A stretch of 64,000 bases of DNA from a halophilic archaeon (GCA_003298465.1 QNGA01000004.1:248001-312000), one strand, 5' to 3'; positions 44,377 to 53,900 are shown, counted from the stretch's first letter. Numbers and translations: made by a program. The notes: generated from the letters alone by a model not told the origin.

Positions 44377-47300
44377 ATGAAGAAAGCAGGAACGGGCGTC
44401 ATAACGCTACTGCTCCTGACAGCGTCGTTCGGTCCGTCACTCGTAGTAGCCAACGAAGCGCCGCTCGCCGACGCCGGACTCGATCAGCAAGTCACTCGCG
44501 GGTCGACCGTTCTCCTCGACGCGACAGGGTCACGAGACCCCGACGGTCGAATCGAACGGTACGAATGGGTGATAAAGACACCTACCGGACGGACGGTAAC
44601 TCCCGACTGCTCCGACTGCGCCCGGACACGGTTCGAACCCGGCGCAGTCGGCACCTACACCGTCACGGTGACTGTCACCGACGACGACGGCGCGACGAGC
44701 AGCGACACGCTCTACGTGACAGTTTCCCCAGGTGAATCGCCGAAACTCGACCTCGACGGCCCAAATGATACCACGGTTGGTAAGCAGACTTCCTACTCCG
44801 CGACGATCGACGCCGGAACGGCCTCACTCGAATATGTCGTCTGGTCCGTCGATGGGACCGAAGCCGTCAATCGAACCCTATCAGGACGACACGGTGCTGA
44901 CACGCTCGTGCGCACGTTCCCGACTGCTGGCACCAAAACGATCACGGTTACCGTCGTTGACGCCGACGGACAGCGCACCACCGAAACGCTCTCCGTGACG
45001 GCCCACGTCCCGCAGAACCCCGACCCGCCGTCAGATACCCGGTCTATTTCCGAACGACACGATCCGACCGTGAGCGGTGATACTCTCGTGACGGGCACGA
45101 CTCCGCTTCGCGGAACGTATCATGTATCACTCGCCGGCGCAACTGGAAGCGTTCGTACGATCAAATGGATGGCCGACTCTCGACTGTTCGGCTCCGGCCA
45201 ATCCGCGAACAAGACGTGGAAGCCGGGTGATCACACGCTCTACGCGGTCGTGACCTACTCCGACGGTTCGACCGACGTCGCCCGGTTCGACGACGGGTCG
45301 ACGAAGGTCGTAGCGGACCCTCAACCCACCGCCTCTCTGTCCGGACTTAACGAGATCGACGCCATCTCCGGTACTGGTGTCGGCACCGACGCCTATGGAA
45401 ACTTACTATCGGTTACGGTCAAAATAGACGGAAGTATCGTCGGCGTTTCGGAGATGGACTTCCGCGGTGCAAACCCATCGCAACGTCAGGAGGCTCGATT
45501 CACACACCGGGATTTCGAACCCGGTGAAACGTACAACCTGACCATCGTCTCGGTCGACGACAGAGGGCAGCGGTCGACCACAACGAAAACCATCGAACCA
45601 GTGAAACGCCCGGAAGTCGTGGAAGCAGGTTTCGTGAATGGGCCCGTCGATTCCTATCACGAGCGGATCGATCCGGATCGATACACCGCACACCATGTCA
45701 TGAAGGTAGATCTAAACGGCGTGGATGCCTCTAAGGTCTCCTCCAGTTACCTAGTAAAATCTCCGCAGGTCCGTAAGTTATCATCTGATAAGGAGTTTGG
45801 AGATGACGAAGTAATCTTCCACACTTACTGGGCAGGGAATACCCCAGGCGAATATTCTATAATACCTAAACTAGAAGTTTCTGGTAGTATTTCCATCCAG
45901 CATAATTTAAGAGAGCAATCCTCGTCATTCAAGGTGACACCTAGTCCCCCAGAATTACGTTTTGACGTTATTGCGCCAGGTGCACATACACGCTATCCAA
46001 CTCAATGGGGGATGGTTGTAGATGCCAGCAAGTCTTTTGACCCTGATGGCCCAGAGATATCATATATATGGAAGGGAGGATCGAGACCTCTACCGTCAAA
46101 TGATGCAATAGCGAAGTTTTCGTCAGTGCGCTTTGTTACCATAGGAGTAAAGGATGATGACGGGCTGATTTCGACGAAAAAATTCAACTTTCTAAGCCAT
46201 TATGTTCCATCTGTAACAAATCCTGTTGTTAAAACCAATGGTCCATACAATCCGGATGAGAAAGTTACGGTCAGTATCGCAACAGAACCATATAGATTCT
46301 CGAAAAATAGGTATCATCTCGACTTCGAGCTAGAGGCGAGTGTTACTAGCTCCGACGGGGAAGTGATAAAGTGGAAGAAGAGGCGAGTCGATAACGATTC
46401 CTCTTCCCCCAGTGATGACCATCGGCAGTACGTCGGTACTGTTAAGATACCGGCATCGGAGCTTGCCAAAGATACCCAAAATCCAGAGGTGCGTGTATTC
46501 AGTGTTGAACATTCGGATACGGAAGAGAGAATTTCACTTCCTGACGTTCGTGTCCTTCGACGATACGGACAAGTGTGGAAGAATGTTTCCGTAGAAAACG
46601 TCAAATACCTCGTTGAGCGTCCGAAATATGATTGGGTGACTGTGCGGTCGACGTCGGATCGAGATAAATATCTGAACGAAGGCTACTCAGTAACCGACAA
46701 AGAACAGGAAGGGTTCCGGTATACCGTCGAAGAGCGCGTGAAGGTAAGAGATGCGAAGTTCCGACAATTACGGAAAACCTTCTCCAGTCGATGGGAACGG
46801 TCGGCCTTCGTACAGAATTTCCCGAGCTGGTCGGTTGCAGGAACGGACGTGACGACGAAGACGAAGACGGTGACGAAGTCCGAATGGAGAGACTCGAAGA
46901 CCGGACGAGGAAGGTTCACCGGTGAGACAAGGCGTGTCAAGACTCAGCATGCGAAGTATCGAACGTTGAAACAGTACGCATACAGCTACAACGTCCAGAA
47001 AACGAGTACGAGAACAGTAACTAAAACACGAACGGTAATTCGGTGTCCCCGTCGGTACCTCTGCTACGAGGACACGAGCACCTACACCACGACAGAGACG
47101 TACACGTACACCGTTACGCGGACGGAAACCTACTGGGCGTATCGGAAAATGGGACGAGATCACTGGTCGACGGGTGAGTACAGGCAAGAGAAAGTGAGAG
47201 ACGCCGAGTACGAGACTCAGTACCGCTTCGAATACTCCACCGAAGAGACGGAAGTCGTTCGTCGGTACATTGCTGAACGACGCAAGAAAATCCGCGATGC

Positions 47301-47712
47301 AAAGTACGAGTGGCGGACCAAGATAACGACTAAGGACAGGTTACTAACTGAGTCGTACCTCTCTTCCGACAACTATCGCATCGGCTCTGCTGAGCCGGTC
47401 ACGAGTTGGACTCTTTCCAAACTGGACGGTAACCGCACGATTTGGGTGTCAGATTACCAGGAGAGTGATACGTTCATCAGGACCTCCGCAACCGTATCGG
47501 GTGACGTCAAGAAGAAGTTCATCTACGTGGGTGAGGATCGGTCGAAACTGGTCGACGTCGGTCACCGACGTGTGGACGTGAGTCTCTTTAGAAAAGCGTC
47601 CGAGGAAGATCTCCGGAAGGAGGCAGTTAGTGCCGAGGAGGAAAACGATGGTGATTGTCGAATCGGGGACAACTGTATAAATAATAGGAAAATATTATAT
47701 GATATAATATAG
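44377..47712 (+). CDS. Large secreted PKD-domain protein with basic Thr/Tyr-rich repeat C-terminus
   Basis: The 1111-residue protein has a Sec signal peptide (residues 1-25, ending in VVA). A clear PKD domain (about 27-115, with LLDATGSRDPDGRIERYEWV) and several further immunoglobulin-like or PKD-like domains follow; a later one has VVDASKSFDPDGPEISYIW. From about residue 750 the protein is basic and rich in Thr, Tyr and Arg, with four spaced copies of a [KR]DA[KE][FY] type unit. There are about seven N-glycosylation sequons and no C-terminal membrane helix. G+C drops within the gene. It is probably a cell-surface protein; its partner may be the anchored protein encoded just downstream. The function is unknown. 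Confidence 0.82.
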   Translation: MKKAGTGVITLLLLTASFGPSLVVANEAPLADAGLDQQVTRGSTVLLDATGSRDPDGRIERYEWVIKTPTGRTVTPDCSDCARTRFEPGAVGTYTVTVTVTDDDGATSSDTLYVTVSPGESPKLDLDGPNDTTVGKQTSYSATIDAGTASLEYVVWSVDGTEAVNRTLSGRHGADTLVRTFPTAGTKTITVTVVDADGQRTTETLSVTAHVPQNPDPPSDTRSISERHDPTVSGDTLVTGTTPLRGTYHVSLAGATGSVRTIKWMADSRLFGSGQSANKTWKPGDHTLYAVVTYSDGSTDVARFDDGSTKVVADPQPTASLSGLNEIDAISGTGVGTDAYGNLLSVTVKIDGSIVGVSEMDFRGANPSQRQEARFTHRDFEPGETYNLTIVSVDDRGQRSTTTKTIEPVKRPEVVEAGFVNGPVDSYHERIDPDRYTAHHVMKVDLNGVDASKVSSSYLVKSPQVRKLSSDKEFGDDEVIFHTYWAGNTPGEYSIIPKLEVSGSISIQHNLREQSSSFKVTPSPPELRFDVIAPGAHTRYPTQWGMVVDASKSFDPDGPEISYIWKGGSRPLPSNDAIAKFSSVRFVTIGVKDDDGLISTKKFNFLSHYVPSVTNPVVKTNGPYNPDEKVTVSIATEPYRFSKNRYHLDFELEASVTSSDGEVIKWKKRRVDNDSSSPSDDHRQYVGTVKIPASELAKDTQNPEVRVFSVEHSDTEERISLPDVRVLRRYGQVWKNVSVENVKYLVERPKYDWVTVRSTSDRDKYLNEGYSVTDKEQEGFRYTVEERVKVRDAKFRQLRKTFSSRWERSAFVQNFPSWSVAGTDVTTKTKTVTKSEWRDSKTGRGRFTGETRRVKTQHAKYRTLKQYAYSYNVQKTSTRTVTKTRTVIRCPRRYLCYEDTSTYTTTETYTYTVTRTETYWAYRKMGRDHWSTGEYRQEKVRDAEYETQYRFEYSTEETEVVRRYIAERRKKIRDAKYEWRTKITTKDRLLTESYLSSDNYRIGSAEPVTSWTLSKLDGNRTIWVSDYQESDTFIRTSATVSGDVKKKFIYVGEDRSKLVDVGHRRVDVSLFRKASEEDLRKEAVSAEEENDGDCRIGDNCINNRKILYDII

Positions 47713-47718
47713 AGGTGA
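47712..47718 (+). promoter_or_regulatory. Shine-Dalgarno site coupling the two island genes
   Basis: GAGGTGA matches the archaeal anti-Shine-Dalgarno sequence and overlaps the upstream stop codon, four bases before the ATG at 47723. This indicates that the second island gene is translated from a shared transcript. Confidence 0.6.
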
Positions 47719-47722
47719 GAAT

Positions 47723-48664
47723 ATGAATAACGGAGTGTATAGAATAGTATTCGTATTTTTAGTCCTTACTGGAGTATGTATCGCTTCTGCGGTGGCTAAA
47801 GTGGAAAACGCAGACTGCAATGAGCCTGATGGAGAAAATTCAAGTCTTATACAATCAGAAAGAGGTCTTTGTGTGAATATACAAATTAACAAATCTACCT
47901 ATGATATTACACTAGCTGCATATACCCCTAATTATAGTACAATCAAGAATACTGGTGCTATACTAAGTGTTGATGGAGAAAGGGCGGCTGATTACTCTTT
48001 CAGCCTCAAAGGTGATGAGAAATGGACAAAAACTACTAATTTTTCATCATATATTAATGTTGTAAACGACACTCATACTATAACGGTGTCAACATATGGT
48101 GAGTATACGAAGATTCGATTTACAAAAAAATTAGATGCTTCAAATACGAACCTTCCTAAACCATACATCGCTGATGTAACCTTCTCAAAAGTAACGACCT
48201 CAGGTAAACCTTCGGCAGTTGCCCATATCACCGTCGCTAATCCATCTTCCCAGCGCTATAGTGAGGTCCTAATGGTACATACCGAGGAAACCAACGGACG
48301 TATCTACGTTCCTGCTGTGCAGCCAAACGAATCCCGGACTATCAAAGTAGAACTTCGCGACGATATAGACGGAAAAATAGCGGGAGAGGCTCGTCTCTAC
48401 ACGAAGAACGTGAGTGAACGAGAGGGCGCTCTCGACCAGGTAGAGTTCGTCGGTCGTGTCAACGGTACGACGTCGCTGTGGAACGAGTCGTACGAACCGA
48501 TTCGCGGGCCCTGGCGAGAGGATTCCTACGAGTACGAAAACGAGAGCTATTCGAAGAGCTACGGCGAGAAGATTAGCGGTGGTCACAAAATCGAAGACGT
48601 TCCGCTGGTCTATCCCGCCGTCGGAATCATCGTGGCACTGTTGGTCGTCCGCAGGCTCCGTTAA
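47723..48664 (+). CDS. Secreted, C-terminally anchored protein rich in N-glycosylation sequons
   Basis: The 313-residue protein has a signal peptide (about residues 1-25), an extracellular region of two beta-rich parts and a C-terminal membrane helix (LVYPAVGIIVALLVVRRLR). Ten NxS/T sequons without Pro at the middle position are present, so heavy glycosylation is expected. Most of the gene is A+T-rich (30-45% G+C), but the last 350 bases return to about 56%. I do not recognise the family. It is presumably the membrane partner of the PKD protein. Confidence 0.78.
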   Translation: MNNGVYRIVFVFLVLTGVCIASAVAKVENADCNEPDGENSSLIQSERGLCVNIQINKSTYDITLAAYTPNYSTIKNTGAILSVDGERAADYSFSLKGDEKWTKTTNFSSYINVVNDTHTITVSTYGEYTKIRFTKKLDASNTNLPKPYIADVTFSKVTTSGKPSAVAHITVANPSSQRYSEVLMVHTEETNGRIYVPAVQPNESRTIKVELRDDIDGKIAGEARLYTKNVSEREGALDQVEFVGRVNGTTSLWNESYEPIRGPWREDSYEYENESYSKSYGEKISGGHKIEDVPLVYPAVGIIVALLVVRRLR

Positions 48665-48667
48665 GGC

Positions 48668-48880
48668 TTACTCCTCTTTGGTCCGGACGATTTCGCGCAC
48701 GTTGAGGTAGATGTCGCGCGGCGACGTCTCCTCCTCGGGGTCGTACAGGTCGCTCACCCGGTACAGCAGCGCGGCGACCTGCTTGCTCTCGCTGCTCTCG
48801 CCGCGAACGTCGTCGGCGACGTCCCGGAGGAGTTCCACGCGCTCGGGGTCGGGGTCGAACGAGTTCGTCTCGGGAGACAT
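48668..48880 (-). CDS. Small acidic haloarchaeal protein
   Basis: The 70-residue protein (MSPETNSFDPDPERVELLRD...) is acidic and helical, ending VREIVRTKEE. It follows the Mrp ATPase gene by three bases and is probably cotranscribed with it. Its G+C is normal, so it marks the right end of the low-G+C island. No function is assigned. Confidence 0.68.
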   Translation of the reverse strand: MSPETNSFDPDPERVELLRDVADDVRGESSESKQVAALLYRVSDLYDPEEETSPRDIYLNVREIVRTKEE

Positions 48881-48883
48881 GGT

Positions 48884-49918
48884 TCAGCGCTGTTTTCGGC
48901 GGTTGAGAATCCCGACGTTGTTGGCGACGTTCTCCGTGAGAATGCGGAACGCGTCGCCGGTCTCGCTGTCCTCGTCAAGGACGATGGGTTGCCCGTCGTC
49001 GCTGCCGGTGCGGACGGCGGGATCGATCGGAATGGAGCCGAGGAACGGCATGTCGTGCTCGTCGGCGAACTTCGCACCGCCGCCGCGGCCGAAGATGTCG
49101 TGTTCGCTGCCGCAGTCCGGACAGCGGAACGTGCTCATGTTCTCGGCGATGCCGAGAACGGGCGTGTCGTGTTTGCCGAACATCTCGAGCCCTTTGCGCG
49201 CGTCGTCGAGCGCGACCTCCTGGGGCGTCGTGACGATGACGGCACCGGTGACGGGGACGCTCTGGAGGAGTGTCAACTGCGTGTCGCCGGTGCCCGGCGG
49301 CAGGTCGACGACCATGTAGTCGAGCTGGCCCCACTCGACGTCCTCCCAGAGCTGGGTGAGAACCTTGTGCACCATCGGGCCGCGCCAGATGACCGGGTCG
49401 TCCTCGCCGACGAGGAAGGCCATGCTCATCAGTTTCAGACCGAACTGCTCGGGCGGAACGAGCTTCTCGTCTTCGGTCGCCCGCGGATGTTCGTCGGCGG
49501 CGACCATCCGGGGGACGTTCGGGCCGTAGATGTCGGCGTCGAACAACCCGACGCGTGCGCCGAGTTTCGACAGTCCGGCGGCGAGGTTGACGGCGATGGT
49601 GCTCTTACCGACGCCGCCCTTGCCGGACGCGACGGCGATGACGTTCTTGACGCCGGGCAGTACCTGTTCGTCGTGAGAGAGGTCGTCGTCGACCCTGGCG
49701 GACAGCTCGGCGTCGAGTCCGTGGTCGGCGAGCACCTCGCGGACGCGGTCGGCTATCTGCGTCTCGTGTGGCGCATACGGTGCTCCGAGAGCGAGCGAGA
49801 CGTGAGCGGTCTCTCCGTCGACGGTGACGTCGTTTACGAGCCCGAGGGAGACGATGTCCTCGCCCAGGTCGGGGTCCTCGACCGTCCGGAGACGGTCGCG
49901 TACGTCGGCTTCGTCCAT
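48884..49918 (-). CDS. Mrp/Nbp35/ApbC family iron-sulfur carrier ATPase
   Basis: The 344-residue protein has an N-terminal DUF59/MIP18-like domain (about residues 1-85), the deviant Walker A GKGGVGKSTIAVNLA, a DADIYGPNVPRM segment and the VVDLPPGTGDTQLTL motif. The CPDC pair (in STFRCPDCGSEHDIFG) is present, which is where such proteins bind a bridging cluster. It is likely to load iron-sulfur clusters onto target proteins. It is divergent from moaA. Confidence 0.92.
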   Translation of the reverse strand: MDEADVRDRLRTVEDPDLGEDIVSLGLVNDVTVDGETAHVSLALGAPYAPHETQIADRVREVLADHGLDAELSARVDDDLSHDEQVLPGVKNVIAVASGKGGVGKSTIAVNLAAGLSKLGARVGLFDADIYGPNVPRMVAADEHPRATEDEKLVPPEQFGLKLMSMAFLVGEDDPVIWRGPMVHKVLTQLWEDVEWGQLDYMVVDLPPGTGDTQLTLLQSVPVTGAVIVTTPQEVALDDARKGLEMFGKHDTPVLGIAENMSTFRCPDCGSEHDIFGRGGGAKFADEHDMPFLGSIPIDPAVRTGSDDGQPIVLDEDSETGDAFRILTENVANNVGILNRRKQR

Positions 49919-50045
49919 GAAAACACCTAGGGAGGACCCGTCGATAAGGCTTGTGAACCGGTCGACCCGACGAGCAGGGTGAACGTCGAGACTCCAGTGG
50001 ACCGACGGGCCAGTGGAACTCGTCCTCCTTTTACCTCCATTCTTG

Positions 50046-50086
50046 CGTAACCGAATTCAGTTACGTCCGCGGGCGTTCCTCCCGCG
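50046..50086. repeat. Two consecutive inverted repeats upstream of moaA
   Basis: CGTAAC (50046-50051) and GTTACG (50060-50065) form a 6-base inverted repeat with an 8-base spacer. CGCGGG (50068-50073) and CCCGCG (50081-50086) form another with a 7-base spacer. Both lie just upstream of the moaA TATA-like GTTTATGG (50086-50093). They are candidate operators; the second could also be an RNA hairpin from the opposite strand. Confidence 0.4.
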
Positions 50087-50119
50087 AGTTTATGGAGTCT
50101 CGTCCGGAAGGTGGGAGTA

Positions 50120-51079
50120 ATGCTGGAAGACTCGTTCGGGCGCGAGGTCACCGGCGTCCGGGTTTCGCTCACCGACCGGTGTAACTTCGACTGCGTGTAC
50201 TGTCACAACGAGGGACTGGGAGACACGCGCGGTCCGATGGAAGCCCAGGACGACGAGATGAGCGCGGACGACGTGGTCAGGTTTCTGGAAGTCGCACGCG
50301 AGTTCGACGTCGGCAAGGTGAAGTTCACGGGGGGCGAACCGATGCTCCGCGAGGACCTCGAAGAGATAATCCGACGGACGCCCGACGAGATGGAGGTTTC
50401 GTTGACGACGAACGGGACCTTCCTCCCCGGGCGCGCCGAGGCCCTCCGCGACGCCGGACTCGAACGAGTGAACGTCTCGCAGGACGCACTCGACCCGGAC
50501 GACTTCGCGAAGGTGACCGAGACCGGTGCGTACGAACAGGTCCTCGCCGGCGTCCGGGCCGCCGTAGAGGCGGGACTGTCTCCCGTGAAGCTGAACATGG
50601 TCGTGTTCGAGGCCACGGCGGGGTACGTCCCGGAGATGGTCGAACACGTGGCGGACAACGACGGCCTTCGCCTCCAGTTGATAGAGTACATGCCCGAACT
50701 GACGGGCAATCCCGAGTGGGCCATCGACATCCAGCGCGTCCACGACTGGCTGGAAGAGAAGGCCGACGACATCGAGATTCGGGAGATGCACGGCCGGCGA
50801 CGCTACTGGGTGGACGGCGGCATGGTCGAGATCGTCGACCCCGTCGAGAACCCCGAGTTCTGTTCGAACTGCCACCGCGTGCGCGTGACCCACGAAGGCT
50901 ACCTCAAGGGCTGTCTGAACCGCAACGACGACCTCCGTTCGATGGGCGAGATGACGAAGCCCGAGATTCGCGAGACGTTCCGCGAGACCGTCGCGAACCG
51001 GGTCCCGTACTACGGCGAGTACATGGTCCGGGGCGACGACGGCGAGTGGGAAGTCAACGACGAGTACATCGACGTATAG
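50120..51079 (+). CDS. moaA: GTP 3',8-cyclase (molybdenum cofactor biosynthesis)
   Basis: The 319-residue radical SAM protein has CNFDCVYC (CxxxCxxC) for the SAM cluster and a second C-terminal set in [20 protein letters not shown] for the GTP-binding cluster. [10 protein letters not shown] is the radical SAM GGE motif. It converts GTP to the first molybdopterin intermediate. The ATG at 50120 is used rather than a GTG nine bases upstream because the family starts with MLEDSFGR. It is the only Moco gene in the window. Confidence 0.93.
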   Translation: MLEDSFGREVTGVRVSLTDRCNFDCVYCHNEGLGDTRGPMEAQDDEMSADDVVRFLEVAREFDVGKVKFTGGEPMLREDLEEIIRRTPDEMEVSLTTNGTFLPGRAEALRDAGLERVNVSQDALDPDDFAKVTETGAYEQVLAGVRAAVEAGLSPVKLNMVVFEATAGYVPEMVEHVADNDGLRLQLIEYMPELTGNPEWAIDIQRVHDWLEEKADDIEIREMHGRRRYWVDGGMVEIVDPVENPEFCSNCHRVRVTHEGYLKGCLNRNDDLRSMGEMTKPEIRETFRETVANRVPYYGEYMVRGDDGEWEVNDEYIDV

Positions 51080-51107
51080 AGCCGCTTCTGCGCGAGTAGG
51101 GATGCGT

Positions 51108-53054
51108 CTACGCGTCGTCGCGCGCCGCGCTCGCTCGCCTGGCGGCCTCCCGGACGAACTCGTCGGAGAGGTCGTCGACCTCACCGGCCTGCACCCGCCA
51201 GAGATCCGCGTACAGGCCGTCCTCCTCCAGTAGTTCCTCGTGAGACCCCCGCTCGACGATTTCGCCGTCGTCGACCGAGAGAATCGTGTCGGCTCCCTTC
51301 ACGGTCGAGAGGCGGTGGGCGATGACGAACGTGGTGCGGTCCTCGGTGAGTCGGTCCAGACTGCGCTGGATGAGCATCTCCGTCTCGGTGTCCACGTCGC
51401 TGGTCGCCTCGTCCAGGACGAGGACGTCGGGGTCGGCCAGAACGGTCCGGGCGATGGAGATGCGCTGGCGCTGGCCGCCCGACAGTTTCACGCCGCGCTC
51501 GCCGACGCGCGTGTCGTATCCCTCCGGCAGGTTGGTGATGAACTCGTGGGCTTCCGCGGCTTTCGCCGCCGCTTCTATCTCCTCGTCGCTCGCGTCGAAG
51601 CTCCCGTAGGCGACGTTCTCACGGACGCTCCCGTCGAAGAGGAACGTGTCCTGGCCGACGTAGCCGACGTGGCTCCGCAGGCTCTCGACGGTCACGTCGC
51701 GCACGTCGTGGCCGTCGACCCGTATCGCGCCATCGGTCACGTCGTAGAGCCGGACGAGAAGCTTGCAGATGGTGGATTTCCCCGCGCCCGTGGGTCCGAC
51801 GAGACCGACCGTCTCGCCGGGGTCGGCGGTGAAGGTCACGTCCCGGAGGACGACTTCGCCGTCGGCGGAGAGCCCGTCCGACGACTCCCCTTCGACTCCG
51901 TACGCGAAGTCGACGTGGTCGTACTCGACCCGGCCCGCCACGTCGTCCAGTTGGATCGCGTCCGGGTCGCTCGTGATGGAGGGCTCGATGGCCATCAGAC
52001 CGAAGATGCGCCGCGTCGACGCCTTGGCGTCCTCGTAGCGGTCGACGATTTCGCTCATCTGGGTCAGCGGCTCGACCATCCGCTGGGCGAGCAGCAGGAA
52101 GGTGACGAGGGTGCCGACCGAGAGGTCCCCGCCGAACCACAGCGGCGGCTCGCCGATGAGCCAGAGTCCGCCGACGACGAAGGTCGTGACGAACGCGACG
52201 GAGGTCAGGAGTTGCATTCCCGGCCGGTAGATGAAGTTCATTCGGAGCGCCTTCCAGTCGCGCCGGAAGTACTCGTAGGACGCCTCGCGGACCCGCTCGC
52301 TCTCGTAGGCCTCGGTCCCGGCGGTCTTGATGACGCCCACGCCGGCGAGGTTGTTCTCCAGGCGCGTGTTCAGGTCGCCGACGGACGAGCGGATGTCGGC
52401 GTACTGCTGTTCGACGATACGCATGAACCACCAGGTGAACACCGCCGCGACCGGGATGACCGCCAGCGTGACGACCGCGAGTTCGCGGTTGATAGAGAAG
52501 AGGACGCCCCCGATACCGAGGACGAGCACGCCGAGCTGGATGGCGCTGCTCATCATGTTGTCGAGGAACAGTTCGAGGCGATTCGTGTCGTTGCTGAGGA
52601 TGCTCATCAGCTCGCCGGTCCGTCGGTCGTCGAAGAAGGCCGTGTCGAGCCGCTGCATCGCCCGGTAAGTGTCGGTCCGCACCTCGTGTTTGACCCGGTG
52701 GGAGAAGAGGTTCAGGCTCGACTGGCGCGCGAAGTTACAGACCGCACCGAGCGCCATCGCGACGCCCATGATGCCGACCGAGAGCCAGAACTGGTCGAGC
52801 GTCGTCGTCGGGAGCCAGGCGTCTGGCACGCCCGGAAACGGGTACGGCCGGTTGTCGTAGAACACCGCGTCGATGGCGACCCCGAGGACGACCGGCGGGA
52901 CGAGTGCGAGGAACCGCGCCGCCGTACTGGTCAGCAGTCCGACCGCGAACCACGCCCAGTGGTCGCGGCCGTGCTCGGTGAACAGCCTGAGCATCGGTCG
53001 GTCGACGTTCCCGCCCCACTTCCCGGGGTCTACCTCGTCGGGGTCGTCACTCAT
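51108..53054 (-). CDS. ABC exporter, half-transporter (permease-ATPase fusion)
   Basis: The 648-residue protein has a six-helix type I exporter domain (about residues 35-350) and an ATPase domain with Walker A GPTGAGKST, Q-loop, signature LSGGQRQRISIAR and LVLDEATSDVD. As a homodimer it should export lipids, peptides or drugs across the membrane. It is convergent with moaA with a 28-base gap. There is no dedicated partner gene, so the substrate is unknown. Confidence 0.93.
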   Translation of the reverse strand: MSDDPDEVDPGKWGGNVDRPMLRLFTEHGRDHWAWFAVGLLTSTAARFLALVPPVVLGVAIDAVFYDNRPYPFPGVPDAWLPTTTLDQFWLSVGIMGVAMALGAVCNFARQSSLNLFSHRVKHEVRTDTYRAMQRLDTAFFDDRRTGELMSILSNDTNRLELFLDNMMSSAIQLGVLVLGIGGVLFSINRELAVVTLAVIPVAAVFTWWFMRIVEQQYADIRSSVGDLNTRLENNLAGVGVIKTAGTEAYESERVREASYEYFRRDWKALRMNFIYRPGMQLLTSVAFVTTFVVGGLWLIGEPPLWFGGDLSVGTLVTFLLLAQRMVEPLTQMSEIVDRYEDAKASTRRIFGLMAIEPSITSDPDAIQLDDVAGRVEYDHVDFAYGVEGESSDGLSADGEVVLRDVTFTADPGETVGLVGPTGAGKSTICKLLVRLYDVTDGAIRVDGHDVRDVTVESLRSHVGYVGQDTFLFDGSVRENVAYGSFDASDEEIEAAAKAAEAHEFITNLPEGYDTRVGERGVKLSGGQRQRISIARTVLADPDVLVLDEATSDVDTETEMLIQRSLDRLTEDRTTFVIAHRLSTVKGADTILSVDDGEIVERGSHEELLEEDGLYADLWRVQAGEVDDLSDEFVREAARRASAARDDA

Positions 53055-53162
53055 CGTTCCGAAGAGTTCAGAACTGTTTCACTACTTCGTTGGGGTAACG
53101 GCAGACTGGCGGTCCCCCGGAGACGCGGACCCCGGTCGGTCCGCCGTCGCGACGGCGAACGC

Positions 53163-53900
53163 TCACCTGACGTCGTCGACGAAGCTCGGATGCGGCACGG
53201 GCGTCTCGTCCTCCCACTCTTCGAGGTAGGTCCGCAGGCGGTCGTGGCCCCGCCGAGTGCGGCGTCGGCGCTCTTCCTCGCTGATCTCCTCGCAGCCTTT
53301 CGGCACCTCGTGGCCGCGATTCGTGAAGTACCCCTCCGGCGTTACCCAGTCGTTGTAGAAGTCCGGGTCGGCGTCGCCGACGACGGTGAGGCCGACCTGC
53401 GAACCGTGGCCCGCGGCGACGATAGCCTGGTGGTACCGGTTCGCCAGCCGACCCGCGGCGTACAGTCCGTCGACGGCGGTCCGACCGCCGTCCGTGGCCG
53501 AGACGAACCGCTTTCCCCCCGACCGCTCGAACGCCACGTCGAGCGGTTCGAGGAACTCGGCGTCGGCCCACGAGGCGGCGACGACGCGCTCGGCCTCGAC
53601 CGTCTCGCCGTCCGTCCGGACGACGAACCCGTCGGCGGCGGACCGGACCGCCTCCGCCCGGGCGTCGAGGCGCGAACAGCCGGCGCGTTCTATCTGCTCG
53701 TCGAGCATGAGGCAGAACAACCGAGGGTCGATGCCCGCCGGGAAGCCGGGGAAGTTCTCCAGGATGGCGTTGCGTTCGAGAATCGAGACGCCGTCGTTCA
53801 CGACGAGCGTGTCGAGGTCCGCGCGAGCGGTGTAGAGGGCCGCCGACAGCCCAGCGATGCCACCACCGACCACGACCACGTCGTAGCGTTCGTTCGTCAT
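53163..53900 (-). CDS. FAD-dependent oxidoreductase, thioredoxin-reductase-like without CxxC
   Basis: The 245-residue protein starts with the FAD-binding VVVVGGGIAGLSAALYTARA and has a C-terminal FAD motif GLYAAGRLAN with HGSQVGLTV. It resembles the flavin part of thioredoxin reductase, but the CxxC redox pair and the NADPH-binding domain are absent. The frame continues far upstream, but only the ATG at 53900 gives the Rossmann start. The protein may oxidise or isomerise a small substrate; the function is unknown. Confidence 0.78.
   Translation of the reverse strand: MTNERYDVVVVGGGIAGLSAALYTARADLDTLVVNDGVSILERNAILENFPGFPAGIDPRLFCLMLDEQIERAGCSRLDARAEAVRSAADGFVVRTDGETVEAERVVAASWADAEFLEPLDVAFERSGGKRFVSATDGGRTAVDGLYAAGRLANRYHQAIVAAGHGSQVGLTVVGDADPDFYNDWVTPEGYFTNRGHEVPKGCEEISEEERRRRTRRGHDRLRTYLEEWEDETPVPHPSFVDDVR

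Noticed and set aside
51240..53900. Long plus-strand frame running into the START-family gene
   Set aside because: Most of it is antisense to the ABC exporter and FAD genes; only the part after the GTG at 54018 is coding.
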